64,000 nt of DNA from Bacteroidales bacterium (GTDB lineage Bacteria > Bacteroidota > Bacteroidia > Bacteroidales > UBA932), in assembly GCA_017616655.1 (NCBI GenBank), contig JAFZXU010000060.1, positions 1 through 64,000 of the forward strand, written 5' to 3'. The notes beneath the pieces were generated by a model. It saw only the letters and a list, made by a program, of their open reading frames with translations. It searched no databases and was not told the origin of the DNA. Numbering within the stretch: position 1 is the stretch's first letter; each line of letters opens with the position of its first letter. The position numbers and the translations under genes were made by a program. This document shows positions 1 to 10,873 of the stretch, one piece after another.

Positions 1-3
1 CAC

Positions 4-36
4 TTTGCCGAAAAAGAGGATTTATGAATATCTTTG
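4..36 (+). promoter_or_regulatory. Bacteroidetes-type promoter for the TPR-HTH gene
   Basis: TTTG at 4-7 and TATCTTTG at 29-36 are separated by 21 bases, matching the -33/-7 pattern (TTTG, 19-21 bases, TAnnTTTG) of the Bacteroidetes primary sigma factor. The start codon at 55 follows 18 bases later, with an AAGGA at 43-47. Confidence 0.7.
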
Positions 37-54
37 TGTTATAAGGACACGGGA

Positions 55-1722
55 ATGAATAGAATCAACTCTTTGATAATTACTGCATTTATTGCAGTGC
101 TGTCTGTTTCCTGCGGCAGCGGTAGTGGCGGAACGGCTGCCTTGCTGGACGATGTCGAGGGCTATATGCAGCAGCATCCGGACAGTGCGCTTACAGCTCT
201 GACCTCGATTCCGCAGGAATCGCTCCGCTCCGACAGGCTCCGCGCCCGCTGGAGCCTGCTGTATGCTATGGCGCTTGACAAAAATTGGATAGATACTACC
301 GACGTAGAGGTCGTTATGCCGGCAGTTAAGTATTATGATCGTCATAAGCCGTTGAAAAACAGAGCAAAACCACATTATTACCTGGGCAGGATACAATTCA
401 ATGCCCGGGACTATGAGCATGCTATAATATCATTCTACCAAGCCAAAAATTATGCTGTCGATCTAGAAGATATCAGATTTAAGTCTTTGATCTTCCAAGC
501 TTTGGCAGATACATACAGTTGTACATATCTTCATGAGGAGGCTGTCGCCTGGTCAGACAGTTCCTATCGTTACTGCCTTTTGGCACGTGATACCATGTTG
601 GCAAATTCCTCCCTGTTTGCAATAGCGAAGGGATACAAGAATCTTAATAATTATCAAGCGTCCGATTCTGTTTTCAGAATCCTGCTCAACGACGGAAGAA
701 TCTATCCCCAAGTCTATCCCAGGGTTCTTTCTGATTACGGGCTGCTTCTGACTATGTATCAAAAGGATTATCCGCTTGCCATAGAATATTTTGAAAAAGC
801 GTTGGAGTTGGCAGGCACTTTCAGCCATTATACACATTGGGGAGCCTACGCCTATTGTCTTGAGAATGTCGGAAGGAGCGAACGATCACGTAAAATCTTC
901 AACCGTCTTGAGGCGACAGGGCACGCCAACTCCTTTTCATACCAAAGGTGGAAAAGCAAATCCTGTTTTCTTGAAGGCGATTACGAAACAGCATATAACC
1001 TGCTTGACAGTTGCTTTATTACCCAGACCCGAAACTATGAAATCCTTGTCAAACAGTCTGCAGTGAAAGCCCAGCGCGATTATGCTGAAGAATTACTCAA
1101 GGAGTCCGAAACAGCAAGAAAAAAGACGACACAATTATATGTGTTGTCTCTTTTATTATTCTTGTCGTTGGTCTCTTTAGTCATTCTTCTTATTCTAAGG
1201 CGTAATGATCGTCTACGGGCAGAGAATGAAAACCTTAACAGTTCAGCAGAGTCCATCAGAATGTATCTGTCGGAAGTTCAGGAGGAGCATAAGATTGTCG
1301 AAAAACAGTTGAGGCAAGAATTCATAAAGGCAAATCAACTGCATTTCAAAGAGTTGGGTGTGTTGTATGAATCAATGCTTTCTCCCCGTGTTGATAAAAA
1401 GTCGTATAAAAAGCTTTATGACAAGGCATCTTCGCTATTGGATTCCTTCGCTGAAGGTAATTCCGGATACGACGAATTTGAAAAATCCGTGAATGAAAAG
1501 GTAGGTGGCATAATGTCATCATTCAGAAGTGATTGTCCCGGATTGGAGGAGAAGGATTACAGGTTGATGTGTTTTGTCATTTCAGGCTTTGATGCCACAA
1601 CGATAAGCATTTTCAGTGGCATATCATCTAAGGACGCCGTCTATATGAGAAAGAGCCGCCTTAAGCATCTGATACAATCCTCTCAAGCGAAGAATAAAGA
1701 AAGGTATCTTGAGTTCTTTTAG
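55..1722 (+). CDS. TPR-repeat lipoprotein-like membrane regulator with C-terminal HTH
   Basis: A 555-residue protein of a type common in Bacteroidetes. The N-terminus is a lipoprotein-like signal ending at VSCGSG. A helical TPR region fills roughly residues 25-350, one transmembrane helix lies at about 360-380 (LYVLSLLLFLSLVSL), then a coiled coil and a C-terminal LuxR-like DNA-binding segment (about 490-555, with ISSKDAVYMRKSRLKHLI). Family knowledge suggests a periplasmic TPR sensor joined through the membrane to a cytoplasmic DNA-binding domain; the ligand and targets are unknown. The start at 55 is preferred over the upstream in-frame ATG at 34 because the promoter -7 box ends at 36 and an AAGGA lies before 55. 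The lipobox may not be processed if the protein is a transmembrane sensor. It stands alone, with its own promoter and terminator, in AT-richer DNA than the later window. Confidence 0.75.
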   Translation: MNRINSLIITAFIAVLSVSCGSGSGGTAALLDDVEGYMQQHPDSALTALTSIPQESLRSDRLRARWSLLYAMALDKNWIDTTDVEVVMPAVKYYDRHKPLKNRAKPHYYLGRIQFNARDYEHAIISFYQAKNYAVDLEDIRFKSLIFQALADTYSCTYLHEEAVAWSDSSYRYCLLARDTMLANSSLFAIAKGYKNLNNYQASDSVFRILLNDGRIYPQVYPRVLSDYGLLLTMYQKDYPLAIEYFEKALELAGTFSHYTHWGAYAYCLENVGRSERSRKIFNRLEATGHANSFSYQRWKSKSCFLEGDYETAYNLLDSCFITQTRNYEILVKQSAVKAQRDYAEELLKESETARKKTTQLYVLSLLLFLSLVSLVILLILRRNDRLRAENENLNSSAESIRMYLSEVQEEHKIVEKQLRQEFIKANQLHFKELGVLYESMLSPRVDKKSYKKLYDKASSLLDSFAEGNSGYDEFEKSVNEKVGGIMSSFRSDCPGLEEKDYRLMCFVISGFDATTISIFSGISSKDAVYMRKSRLKHLIQSSQAKNKERYLEFF

Positions 1723-1846
1723 TTAATGCGCTGGGAATCAGGTGTTTGGGGAGCGCTCATTCCGGTCTATTTATAAATTCCTGATTATCAGCCAGATAGA
1801 GATGCTGTTGTTTTGGTTGTTAGATATTTTTTTTCGATGGTTGTTT

Positions 1847-1881
1847 AAACGGCCTCTCAAGCAGCTGAGAGGCCGTTTTTT
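1847..1881 (+). terminator. Intrinsic terminator
   Basis: AAACGGCCTCTCA (1847-1859) pairs perfectly with TGAGAGGCCGTTT (1866-1878) around a 6-base loop and runs into six T. It ends the TPR-HTH transcript. The stretch 1723-1846 holds nothing else I can recognise. Confidence 0.9.
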
Positions 1882-1940
1882 GATGCAGCCTTGTTAGGTT
1901 TTTCTGGCTACTATTTCACCGTATTGCAAAACGGTACGGC

Positions 1941-1948
1941 TAACTTTG
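1941..1948 (+). promoter_or_regulatory. -7 box TAACTTTG
   Basis: A TAnnTTTG box lies 20 bases ahead of the ATG at 1969. No well-spaced TTTG partner is visible, so this is a half-supported promoter. Confidence 0.45.
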
Positions 1949-1968
1949 TAAGAAAAACAGTATCTGAT

Positions 1969-2376
1969 ATGATTAAACCAATTTTTAAACATTTGCGTTC
2001 ATTCATTACGTTAATGACGCTTTGCCTTGGATTATCTTTACAAGCTGGCAACACTGTTGTCTGTGATGACCCCGATGATGATATCATAATCAATGAAGGT
2101 TCATCGAACGGCAACCCTTCTGGCAATAGATCGGTTACCATTCCGATTCAAGCTTCTTACAATTCATTTACTTGTATTGTTTCAGTTTTCTTCAGTCAAA
2201 ACCTTGGAGTAATATCAACTGGGATTGAAAACACCACAACAGGAGAGTATCATTCTTATCTGACGGATTCTTCTCTAGGCGGAGATACTTTCCTTCTCTC
2301 CGGCACCCCAGGACACTATATCATAACCTTTACCCTTGCCGACGGCACGGAGTATATAGGAGAGTGGGAATTATAG
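1969..2376 (+). CDS. Small secreted DUF3244-like protein
   Basis: A 135-residue protein with a signal peptide (MIKPIFKHLR... ending near LSLQA) and a beta-rich C-terminal half in which VTIPIQASYNSFTCIVSVFF and the closing ADGTEYIGEWEL are reminiscent of the short DUF3244 beta-sandwich proteins of Bacteroides. That assignment is by pattern only. The longer reading frame from 1891 is rejected because it would start before the -7 box and lacks a signal sequence at its N-terminus. Function unknown; likely periplasmic or surface-exposed. It lies between a terminator and the IS element and is AT-rich like its neighbours. Confidence 0.55.
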   Translation: MIKPIFKHLRSFITLMTLCLGLSLQAGNTVVCDDPDDDIIINEGSSNGNPSGNRSVTIPIQASYNSFTCIVSVFFSQNLGVISTGIENTTTGEYHSYLTDSSLGGDTFLLSGTPGHYIITFTLADGTEYIGEWEL

Positions 2377-2423
2377 GTAATTGTTTGTAATAATAGAGCA
2401 AACAACTAGAGATACTTTTTTAT

Positions 2424-2431
2424 TAACTTTG
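2424..2431 (+). promoter_or_regulatory. -7 box TAACTTTG separated from its gene by the IS
   Basis: TAACTTTG sits 16 bases before the left end of the IS. Without the insertion it would lie just upstream of the ATGATG at 3777, so it may be the original promoter of the small gene now on the far side of the IS. Confidence 0.4.
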
Positions 2432-2446
2432 TAAACACATCCATTA

Positions 2447-2459
2447 GTGTCCGGTAAAA
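2447..2459 (+). repeat. IS left inverted repeat
   Basis: GTGTCCGGTAAAA, identical to the complement of 3762-3774. Confidence 0.9.
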
Positions 2460-2509
2460 ATTTATCAAAGTTCTTTGAAAATATTGAAAGTTAGGTAATT
2501 ACAAGGGTT

Positions 2510-2540
2510 TTTGGCGTCAACCGATTAGAAATTATCTTTG
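2510..2540 (+). promoter_or_regulatory. Transposase promoter
   Basis: TTTG at 2510-2513, 19 bases, TATCTTTG at 2533-2540: a full Bacteroidetes promoter inside the IS, 22 bases ahead of the transposase ATG. Confidence 0.75.
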
Positions 2541-2562
2541 CCAGACTAACGTAGAATGGCAC

Positions 2563-3732
2563 ATGGGTAATGGAAAATTGGTGTACTCACAGCTTTTAGA
2601 CTTCATTGACCGCAACGATTTCAACTACCTTGTGAGGAAGTATGGTGGCGATAGGTATGTCAAAAACTTCACTTGTTACAATCAGCTCGCAGTCTTGATG
2701 TATGGCCAGCTTTCCAACCGTGAAAGCCTTCGTGACGTTGTCCTCGCAACTCAAGCCCTTGCCAGCAAGGCCTACCACCTCGGGTTCGGAAAGTATGCTT
2801 CAAAAAGCACTTTGTCCGATGCAAACAACAAGCGCGATTATCGCATCTTCGAGGAGTTCGCATATCAAGTTGTCGCAGAAGCCCAGAAGTGCAGAGCGAC
2901 AGACATTTTCAAGCTTGGCGGTAACGTATATGCCTTTGACTCAACGACTATCGAACTTTGTCTGGAGACCTTCAAATGGGCCATCTTTCGGAAGAACCAA
3001 CGAAAAGGCGGAATCAAACTGCACACGTTGTATGACCTTGAGACCTCTATCCCAACGTTCTTCCACATCACGGAAGCCAGGGTCAACGATATGAATGCTA
3101 TGGACGTCATCCCGTATGAAGAGAACTCGTTCTACATCTTCGACCGCGGATACAATGACTTCCAACGACTGTTCAGGATCAATGCGATTGGCGCCTACTT
3201 CATCGTCAGGGGAAAAAAGAACAACGACTTCAAGCCAAGGAAATGGACGAGGCGATTTCCTCCTGGATCCGGCATTCTGTCAGATGCCATCGGGTACATG
3301 AACAGCGAGCAGACCCGCTTCAAGTACACCGAGAGGATCAGACGCATTATCTACTGGGACGAAGAGCAGCAACGGAAGTTCATCTTCTTTACCAACGCGC
3401 TGGATATCAGCCCAATGATGGTTGCAGAACTCTATCGCAATCGTTGGCAGATCGAACTGTTCTTCAAGTGGTTGAAGCAACATCTCAAGATGAAAAAGTT
3501 CTGGGGTGAGTCCGAGAACGCCGTGAGGATCCAGATATACACCGCAATAACCGCCTATTGTATGATGGCAATCGTGCAGAAGAAGATGGGAATCGACAGG
3601 CCGATCTACGAGATGCTACAACTTGTAAGTGTCTCATTAACAGAGAAAATACCACTCCGCCAACTCTTTGAAAAACCTAACTACAGTATTGTCAATGAAC
3701 TTGATGGTTCTACCGAACCGACTTTGTTTTAA
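2563..3732 (+). CDS. IS4-family DDE transposase
   Basis: A 389-residue transposase that cuts and moves the surrounding IS. An N-terminal helical region (FTCYNQLAVLMYGQLSNRESLRD) is followed by the DDE core: first Asp in VYAFDSTTIEL (about residue 126), second Asp in FYIFDRGYND (about 194), and the Glu in the IS4 signature YRNRWQIELFFKWLKQHLK (about 290-308), which fits Y-x2-R-x3-E-x6-K. An insertion-domain beta segment lies between the second Asp and the Glu. All catalytic residues are present and the frame is uninterrupted. The ATG at 2554 is in another frame and stops at once, so 2563 is the start. Confidence 0.95.
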   Translation: MGNGKLVYSQLLDFIDRNDFNYLVRKYGGDRYVKNFTCYNQLAVLMYGQLSNRESLRDVVLATQALASKAYHLGFGKYASKSTLSDANNKRDYRIFEEFAYQVVAEAQKCRATDIFKLGGNVYAFDSTTIELCLETFKWAIFRKNQRKGGIKLHTLYDLETSIPTFFHITEARVNDMNAMDVIPYEENSFYIFDRGYNDFQRLFRINAIGAYFIVRGKKNNDFKPRKWTRRFPPGSGILSDAIGYMNSEQTRFKYTERIRRIIYWDEEQQRKFIFFTNALDISPMMVAELYRNRWQIELFFKWLKQHLKMKKFWGESENAVRIQIYTAITAYCMMAIVQKKMGIDRPIYEMLQLVSVSLTEKIPLRQLFEKPNYSIVNELDGSTEPTLF

Positions 3733-3761
3733 TTGTTAAACTTATATAAACCGTCCGGAAC

Positions 3762-3774
3762 TTTTACCGGACAC
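3762..3774 (-). repeat. IS right inverted repeat
   Basis: TTTTACCGGACAC, the exact complement of the left end. Confidence 0.9.
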
Positions 3775-3776
3775 AT

Positions 3777-3995
3777 ATGATGAAGTATGGCTTTTCAAGA
3801 AACACAGTATATTGGTTCAAAAATAAAGCATTGGAGCATCTTTTTTTATCTGGTCTGATTACTCCTAAAAATGCATATGACCAGTTACAGCCTGGAGTGA
3901 CAGATATCAGTATTTTTAAGAATCAATTACAATATGCCTTTCCAGAACTATCGTTCTCAATTGACACGGCATTTTCAAATCCAAATAATTATTAA
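3777..3995 (+). CDS. Hypothetical 72-residue protein next to the IS
   Basis: A short AT-rich frame beginning with ATGATG only two bases outside the IS right end and ending four bases before the next lipoprotein start. The protein (MMKYGFSRNTVYWFKNKALE...) has no signal peptide, no membrane segment and no motif I recognise. It may be a complete small gene cut off from its promoter by the IS, or the 3' remnant of a longer gene whose 5' part was lost on insertion. Tight spacing to the next gene suggests an operon. Confidence 0.4.
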   Translation: MMKYGFSRNTVYWFKNKALEHLFLSGLITPKNAYDQLQPGVTDISIFKNQLQYAFPELSFSIDTAFSNPNNY

Positions 3996-3999
3996 AGTA

Positions 4000-4521
4000 A
4001 TGAAACGATTACTTCAGTTGGGTGTATTTGTCGTTTTGTGTTTTAGCTTGTATGGATGTCCTCTGGAGAACTTTGAAACCACAGATAGTACTTATACTCT
4101 CCAGGTTAGGAATAAATGCAGCGACTCAATAGGTATGCTATGCATTGGATTTGATACTCAACGATATTATTCCAATAGAATCCATTTTTTTAAACAAGGT
4201 CGTTCTATGCCGTGTTTGTTGCGATCTTGGGATTCTCAAGATACAATTGATAAAACAGAATTGTTTTACAGTGAATTTGCAATAGAAGGAGCCAGCATGG
4301 AGATTTATGATAAGGCGGGTAATCTTCTTCGCTGTTGGCGTTATGAGGATGCTGCGATAGAGCCAGATAATATTTTCAATATAGACAACTGGACAATCAA
4401 TTATTCTCGTATAAAAAAGAACATTAATGCCTTTCAACCATACTATAATACCTTTGTTGAACTTGACGAATACATTGGCGACTTCGACATCACTCCGGAA
4501 ATGCTTGGTCTGAAACAATAA
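4000..4521 (+). CDS. Hypothetical lipoprotein
   Basis: A 173-residue predicted lipoprotein: MKRLLQLGVFVVLCFSLYGC ends in a lipobox Cys at about residue 20. The mature part is soluble and moderately beta-rich with several aromatic residues (WDSQDTIDKTELFYSEFA). It resembles the many small Bacteroidetes lipoproteins with a Ser/Thr-poor globular domain, but I recognise no family. The ATG at 4000 gives the signal peptide; a longer frame from 3934 would bury it. It sits in a row of three small envelope genes (to 5480), probably co-transcribed. Confidence 0.6.
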   Translation: MKRLLQLGVFVVLCFSLYGCPLENFETTDSTYTLQVRNKCSDSIGMLCIGFDTQRYYSNRIHFFKQGRSMPCLLRSWDSQDTIDKTELFYSEFAIEGASMEIYDKAGNLLRCWRYEDAAIEPDNIFNIDNWTINYSRIKKNINAFQPYYNTFVELDEYIGDFDITPEMLGLKQ

Positions 4522-4539
4522 GAAATAATAGCGTTTTTT

Positions 4540-4890
4540 ATGAAAAGAATTATACTGCTTTTTGCCATATTGTTGGCATTTACATCTTGTAATGATTCTC
4601 AGAATAACAGTATCATTGGCTCGTGGGAAGTTGTATCATCAACTGATGTATATTCTTTTCCTGCCGGTTCTGTCTTTACTTTTACAAAGGAATCGTTGAG
4701 AATACATTATTCCGACTTGCGAGAAGAGTTAGATTGCCGCTATACAAAAGAAGGAAGCATCATTCATGTAGATCTTGGGTATGATTTCGATTTGATTGAA
4801 TTCGTCATTGTCAAGATTTCGGGTTCCGAAATGGAGCTTCAGTTTGCACCTGACGATGAGCCGGTTCGAATTCATTTGAAGAGAATCTGA
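4540..4890 (+). CDS. Small lipocalin-like lipoprotein
   Basis: A 116-residue protein with a lipoprotein signal (MKRIILLFAILLAFTSC) followed by SIIGSWEVVSS, the GxW opening of lipocalin-like domains, then alternating beta strands (FTFTKESLRIHYS, MELQFAPDDEPVRIHLKRI). This fits the short lipocalin-like lipoproteins of Bacteroidetes, whose ligands are mostly unknown. It lies 18 bases after the preceding lipoprotein and 38 before a beta-barrel protein. Confidence 0.55.
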   Translation: MKRIILLFAILLAFTSCNDSQNNSIIGSWEVVSSTDVYSFPAGSVFTFTKESLRIHYSDLREELDCRYTKEGSIIHVDLGYDFDLIEFVIVKISGSEMELQFAPDDEPVRIHLKRI

Positions 4891-4928
4891 GAACGTTGAC
4901 GGATTAGTTATTTTTTTTTTGTTTAATC

Positions 4929-5480
4929 ATGAAACGAATAATCTTTTGTTTAGTTTTTGCGGCTTTTATCCTGTTTCCCGTGGTCGCCAGTTCGCAGGAG
5001 AGAGTTGTCGAACATAACATCAAACATGGTTTGGGTGTATTTCATCATGACCATGTCGGAGGATTTACAGCCTGGTCGCTTGCATACGGTCCCGATTTTT
5101 ACCTGAACACCAACTGGTCGCTGATGCCGGAGATCGAGTATAATTATATGTCTAACGGGCTTAGACTACCTATCGGCAAGATATATGGGTATTATACTGA
5201 GAAGTTCAAGTATATCGGCCTGGCAGCAAATCTGCGCTGTCATTTCGGTAAAAGGATAACGCTGGGCCTGGCGCCTATGGCATCGTATGGGCTGACAAGA
5301 TCTGCAGAATCTGACTCCGGTTATTTCTCGGATGCCATAGTTCCCGAAGCGTGGGATTATGGTGGGAAACTGACGGCAGATTATTCCCTTTCGCCTCACT
5401 GGCGTTTAGGCCTCGAAGCCTATTATGGCACAACTCAGATAGCGCGCCTCTGTGCAACGGTCAGTTATCTTATTTATTGA
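4929..5480 (+). CDS. Outer-membrane beta-barrel protein
   Basis: A 183-residue protein with a cleavable signal peptide (to about residue 23, VASSQE) followed by amphipathic strands and a C-terminal aromatic strand pattern ending LCATVSYLIY, typical of small 8-stranded outer-membrane barrels. Strands such as FYLNTNWSLMPEIEYNYM and WRLGLEAYYGTTQ are readable. The specific function is unknown. It closes the accessory block and is followed by a strong terminator. Confidence 0.65.
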   Translation: MKRIIFCLVFAAFILFPVVASSQERVVEHNIKHGLGVFHHDHVGGFTAWSLAYGPDFYLNTNWSLMPEIEYNYMSNGLRLPIGKIYGYYTEKFKYIGLAANLRCHFGKRITLGLAPMASYGLTRSAESDSGYFSDAIVPEAWDYGGKLTADYSLSPHWRLGLEAYYGTTQIARLCATVSYLIY

Positions 5481-5509
5481 CGCCACTGTCCACCAAATAC
5501 GGGCATAAC

Positions 5510-5550
5510 GTGGATGGGAGCGGGAAATAACAACTCCCATCCACTTTTTT
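5510..5550 (+). terminator. Intrinsic terminator with a third copy of one arm
   Basis: GTGGATGGGAG (5510-5520) pairs with CTCCCATCCAC (5534-5544) and is followed by six T. The same 11-mer GTGGATGGGAG recurs at 5561-5571, so the 3' arm could pair with either copy. Confidence 0.85.
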
Positions 5551-5602
5551 ATGTCATTATGTGGATGGGAGTGAGAAGGCTGGGTGTGGAAGCCTAGGAA
5601 AT

Positions 5603-6217
5603 CTAGAACAGTCCGTTCAGCTGGGCGTCGATCTTGTCGCAGATGGTGCTGAAGTCCTCGGGGCGCTCCTGGAACTTGAGGTTGTCAACGTCGATTATCA
5701 GGAGCTTGCCGTCGCTGTAGTGCTCGATCCACTCCTCGTAGCGCTCGTTGAGGCCCTTGAGGTAGTCGAGGCGGATGCTGCTCTCGTACTCTCGTCCGCG
5801 CTTCTGGATGTTGGCCACCAGGTTGGGGATGGAAGAGCGCAGGTAGATCAGGAGGTCGGGAGCCTGGACCAGCGACACCATCAAGGAGAAGAGAGACTTG
5901 TAATTCTCGAAGTCGCGGGTGGCCATCAACCCCATGTCGTGGAGGTTGGGGGCGAAGATGCAGGCATCCTCATAGATGCTGCGATCCTGGACTATGACCT
6001 GGTCGCTCTTGCGGATCTCCACCACGTCGAGGAATCGCTTGTTGAGGAAGTAGATCTGGATATTGAACGACCAACGCTCCATATCGCTGTAAAAGTCAGA
6101 CAGATAGGGGTTGTAATCCACTGATTCGAATTTGGGGGTCCAGCCGTAGTGGTCCACGAGCATACGGGTGAGCGTCGTCTTGCCGCTTCCGATGTTTCCT
6201 GCGATGGCGATATGCAT
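5603..6217 (-). CDS. Deoxynucleoside kinase (dNK/dGK family)
   Basis: A 204-residue cytoplasmic kinase that phosphorylates deoxynucleosides with ATP for dNTP salvage. Visible motifs are the P-loop GNIGSGKTT (residues 7-15), the DRSIYED substrate/phosphate motif around residue 80, and a lid region with NIQKRGREYE. The family's usual length is 200-220. Substrate preference (dA/dG or dC) cannot be read by eye. It is transcribed divergently from the MBL-uvrA operon and has a TAAATTTG box 26 bases upstream. Confidence 0.88.
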   Translation of the reverse strand: MHIAIAGNIGSGKTTLTRMLVDHYGWTPKFESVDYNPYLSDFYSDMERWSFNIQIYFLNKRFLDVVEIRKSDQVIVQDRSIYEDACIFAPNLHDMGLMATRDFENYKSLFSLMVSLVQAPDLLIYLRSSIPNLVANIQKRGREYESSIRLDYLKGLNERYEEWIEHYSDGKLLIIDVDNLKFQERPEDFSTICDKIDAQLNGLF

Positions 6218-6242
6218 AACTCTTCGTTGTTAAGTAACCTTA

Positions 6243-6250
6243 CAAATTTA
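6243..6250 (-). promoter_or_regulatory. -7 box for the deoxynucleoside kinase
   Basis: The complement of 6243-6250 reads TAAATTTG, 26 bases before the start codon. No clear TTTG partner. Confidence 0.5.
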
Positions 6251-6263
6251 CAAACTCTTTTCG

Positions 6264-6271
6264 TATTTTTG
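6264..6271 (+). promoter_or_regulatory. Possible -7 box for the MBL-uvrA operon
   Basis: TATTTTTG. If used, the transcript leader would contain the whole folded element at 6310-6437. No TTTG partner at the right spacing, so weak. Confidence 0.3.
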
Positions 6272-6309
6272 TAATAAAATATCCTTTGAGTATTCAAAGC
6301 GATTATTTA

Positions 6310-6437
6310 AGAAGCCTTATCGTAATCGGAGACGGTGTCCGTTTTGAAAAGTGTGCGTCCCCGGCACACGGGGAGGGGCCCACGAAGTGGGAGGGTCTTT
6401 TCAAAATGGACAGCGCGGAGATGTAGATAAGGCTTCT
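6310..6437. repeat. Nested palindromic element, copy 1 (inverted relative to copy 2)
   Basis: A 128-base structured intergenic element. Closing stem: AGAAGCCTTATC (6310-6321) with GATAAGGCTTCT (6426-6437). Main stem: 6337-6351 (GTCCGTTTTGAAAAG) with 6397-6411, one G.T pair. Inside lie two hairpins: CCCAC/GTGGG at 6379-6391 and GTGTGC (6351-6356) with GCACAC (6364-6369). A second copy, read on the other strand, lies at 57938-58063. The unpaired loops are almost identical, while stem positions differ in compensating pairs. It ends 15 bases before the MBL start codon. Nothing in it looks coding. Confidence 0.85.
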
Positions 6438-6452
6438 AAAAAGCAAAGAGCA

Positions 6453-7091
6453 ATGGAGACAAAGGTTTTCTACTTCAATCCGCTGAGGGAGTGCTGCTAC
6501 CTGCTGTGGGACGACAGCGGCGAGGCCGTTATAATCGACCCCGGCTGCTGCGGGGAGCGGGAATTCCTGCGTCTCAAGGAAACCGTGGAAGAGTCCGGCC
6601 TCAAGCCGGTCAAGATCCTTCTCACCCACGGCCACTTCGACCACATCTTCGGCCTGCGCCGCTGCTACGAGGCCTGGCATCCCGAGGTGCTGATACATAA
6701 GGCCGACATAGCCCAGGTGGAGCACGCCGACGAGACTGCCGACTTCCTCGGACTGGAACTGCAGCAGCCCGCCTGCTCTTTCTCGACAGTTGCCGACGGG
6801 GATACCGTCCGTTTCGGTGAAAGCGAACTGAAAGTGATAGCCACTCCGGGCCACACCGAAGGTTCCGTTTGCTACTATGACGAGGCCGGAGGCCGCCTCT
6901 ACTGCGGCGACACCCTCTTCGAAGGGAGCGTCGGACGCACCGATCTGCCCGGAGGGGATTACAATGCGCTCCAGGAGAGCCTGCGCGGCCGCCTGGCCGT
7001 CCTTCCCGATACCACCGAGGTTTTCCCCGGCCATGGCTATCCAACCACAATAGGGGCCGAAAAGGCCTCGAATCCCTTTATGCGCTTCTAG
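6453..7091 (+). CDS. MBL-fold metal hydrolase, glyoxalase II-like
   Basis: A 212-residue cytoplasmic metallo-beta-lactamase-fold hydrolase. It has the metal motif THGHFDH (about residues 54-60), a further His in ATPGHTEGS (about 132), Asp in [19 protein letters not shown] (about 151) and a final His in FPGHGYPTT. This matches YcbL/GloB-type thiolester hydrolases. The start at 6453 is chosen because it gives the family N-terminus ([21 protein letters not shown]); the longer frame runs through the palindromic element. It is the first gene of an operon with uvrA, three bases apart. The true substrate is unknown. Confidence 0.85.
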   Translation: METKVFYFNPLRECCYLLWDDSGEAVIIDPGCCGEREFLRLKETVEESGLKPVKILLTHGHFDHIFGLRRCYEAWHPEVLIHKADIAQVEHADETADFLGLELQQPACSFSTVADGDTVRFGESELKVIATPGHTEGSVCYYDEAGGRLYCGDTLFEGSVGRTDLPGGDYNALQESLRGRLAVLPDTTEVFPGHGYPTTIGAEKASNPFMRF

Positions 7092-7094
7092 GCT

Positions 7095-9898
<2,804 letters not shown>

Positions 9899-9902
<4 letters not shown>

Positions 9903-10873
9903 GCAAAGACGAAATCTGGATGCGGGCCATCAAGGAGAATACGGTCGAGGCTCTGAACGACGCCCTTATCGCCGGTTGCGGCCGCGACCTTATCCATATG
10001 GCGGAGGTGATTCATGTCCGCCAGCTGGCTGCGATCGCGGATGAGATTTCCGACAATATCGACGCCAAGCTCGTCCTGATTGCCGGACCTTCGAGCAGCG
10101 GCAAGACGACCACCTCCAAGCGGCTGGCGTTCCAGCTGCTGGCCATCGGCATCAAGCCCCTGATAATCAATATGGACAACTATTTCCGTCCGAGGGAGGA
10201 GACTCCGAGGGACGAGTCCGGGGACTATGATTTCGAGTGCCTCGGCGCATTGGACGTCCCGTTCCTCAATCTCCAGCTGCGCCAGCTTTTCGACGGTTAC
10301 GAGATCGATCTCCCTTCATACGATTTCAAGGAGGGCAAGCGCAAGTTCAACGGCAACAAGATCAAGATGGACAAGGGCAGCATCGTGGTGATGGAGGGCA
10401 TCCACGGCCTGAATCCCGACCTGACTCCCGGCATCCCGCCCGAGAACAAGTTCAAGCTCTATGCTTCGGTGCTCCGTTCTCTGACCATCAACGAGCCTGA
10501 CGACACCCTGTACGACACCCGCCTGCTGCGCCGCATGGTGAGGGACTATACCTTCCGCGGCACCGGTCCGGAGGATACTATCCTGCGCTGGCCCAAGGTC
10601 ATAGAGGCGGAAAACAAGAATATCGTACCCTTCATGGACAACGCCGACGCCAAGTTCGATTCGGCCCTCATCTATGAGCTGGCCTTGCTGAAGAGCTATG
10701 CAGACAACCTGCTGCGCAGCGTGCCGCCCTATTCGGACGCCTATCCCGAGGCTGTCCGTCTGCTGGACTTCATCATGAACAACATCGCCGCCCTCACGCC
10801 TAAGGAGGTCGGCCTGATTCCCTCGTCGTCAATCGTGAGGGAGTTTATAGGGACGTCGATCTTCAGGTATTAG
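9899..10873 (+). CDS. Uridine kinase-like nucleoside kinase, short form
   Basis: A 324-residue P-loop kinase related to uridine kinase/phosphoribulokinase. The Walker A is AGPSSSGKTT (about 61-70), followed by the substrate segment NMDNYFRPREETPRD and YDFECLGALD, and the basic lid RRMVRDYTFRG. In Bacteroides the related protein is usually about 550 residues with an N-terminal threonyl-tRNA-synthetase-like/TGS region; here only the kinase half with a short helical leader is present. The ATGA overlap with uvrA fixes the start and makes a lost N-terminus unlikely. Substrate unproven. Confidence 0.8.

Larger units (their letters stand above)
2447..3774 (+). mobile_element. IS4-family insertion sequence, 1328 bp
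   Basis: Bounded by 13-bp perfect inverted repeats GTGTCCGGTAAAA at 2447-2459 and its complement at 3762-3774. It contains a single full-length transposase gene with its own promoter. No target-site duplication can be seen: the 11 bases before the left end (…CATCCATTA) and after the right end (ATATGATGAAG) do not match. This implies either loss of the duplication, an adjacent deletion, or a wrongly placed end. The gene and both ends look intact, so the element could be recent and active. Confidence 0.9.

Noticed and set aside
2447..3774. Target-site duplication of the IS
   Set aside because: Compared 8-13 bases on both sides of the inverted repeats; ACACAT occurs near both ends but not in duplication position.
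6310..6437. Copy 1 of the palindromic element as a leader riboswitch for MBL-uvrA
   Set aside because: The second copy lies in the opposite sense relative to its downstream gene, so a shared cis-regulatory role is unlikely, although not excluded for one copy.
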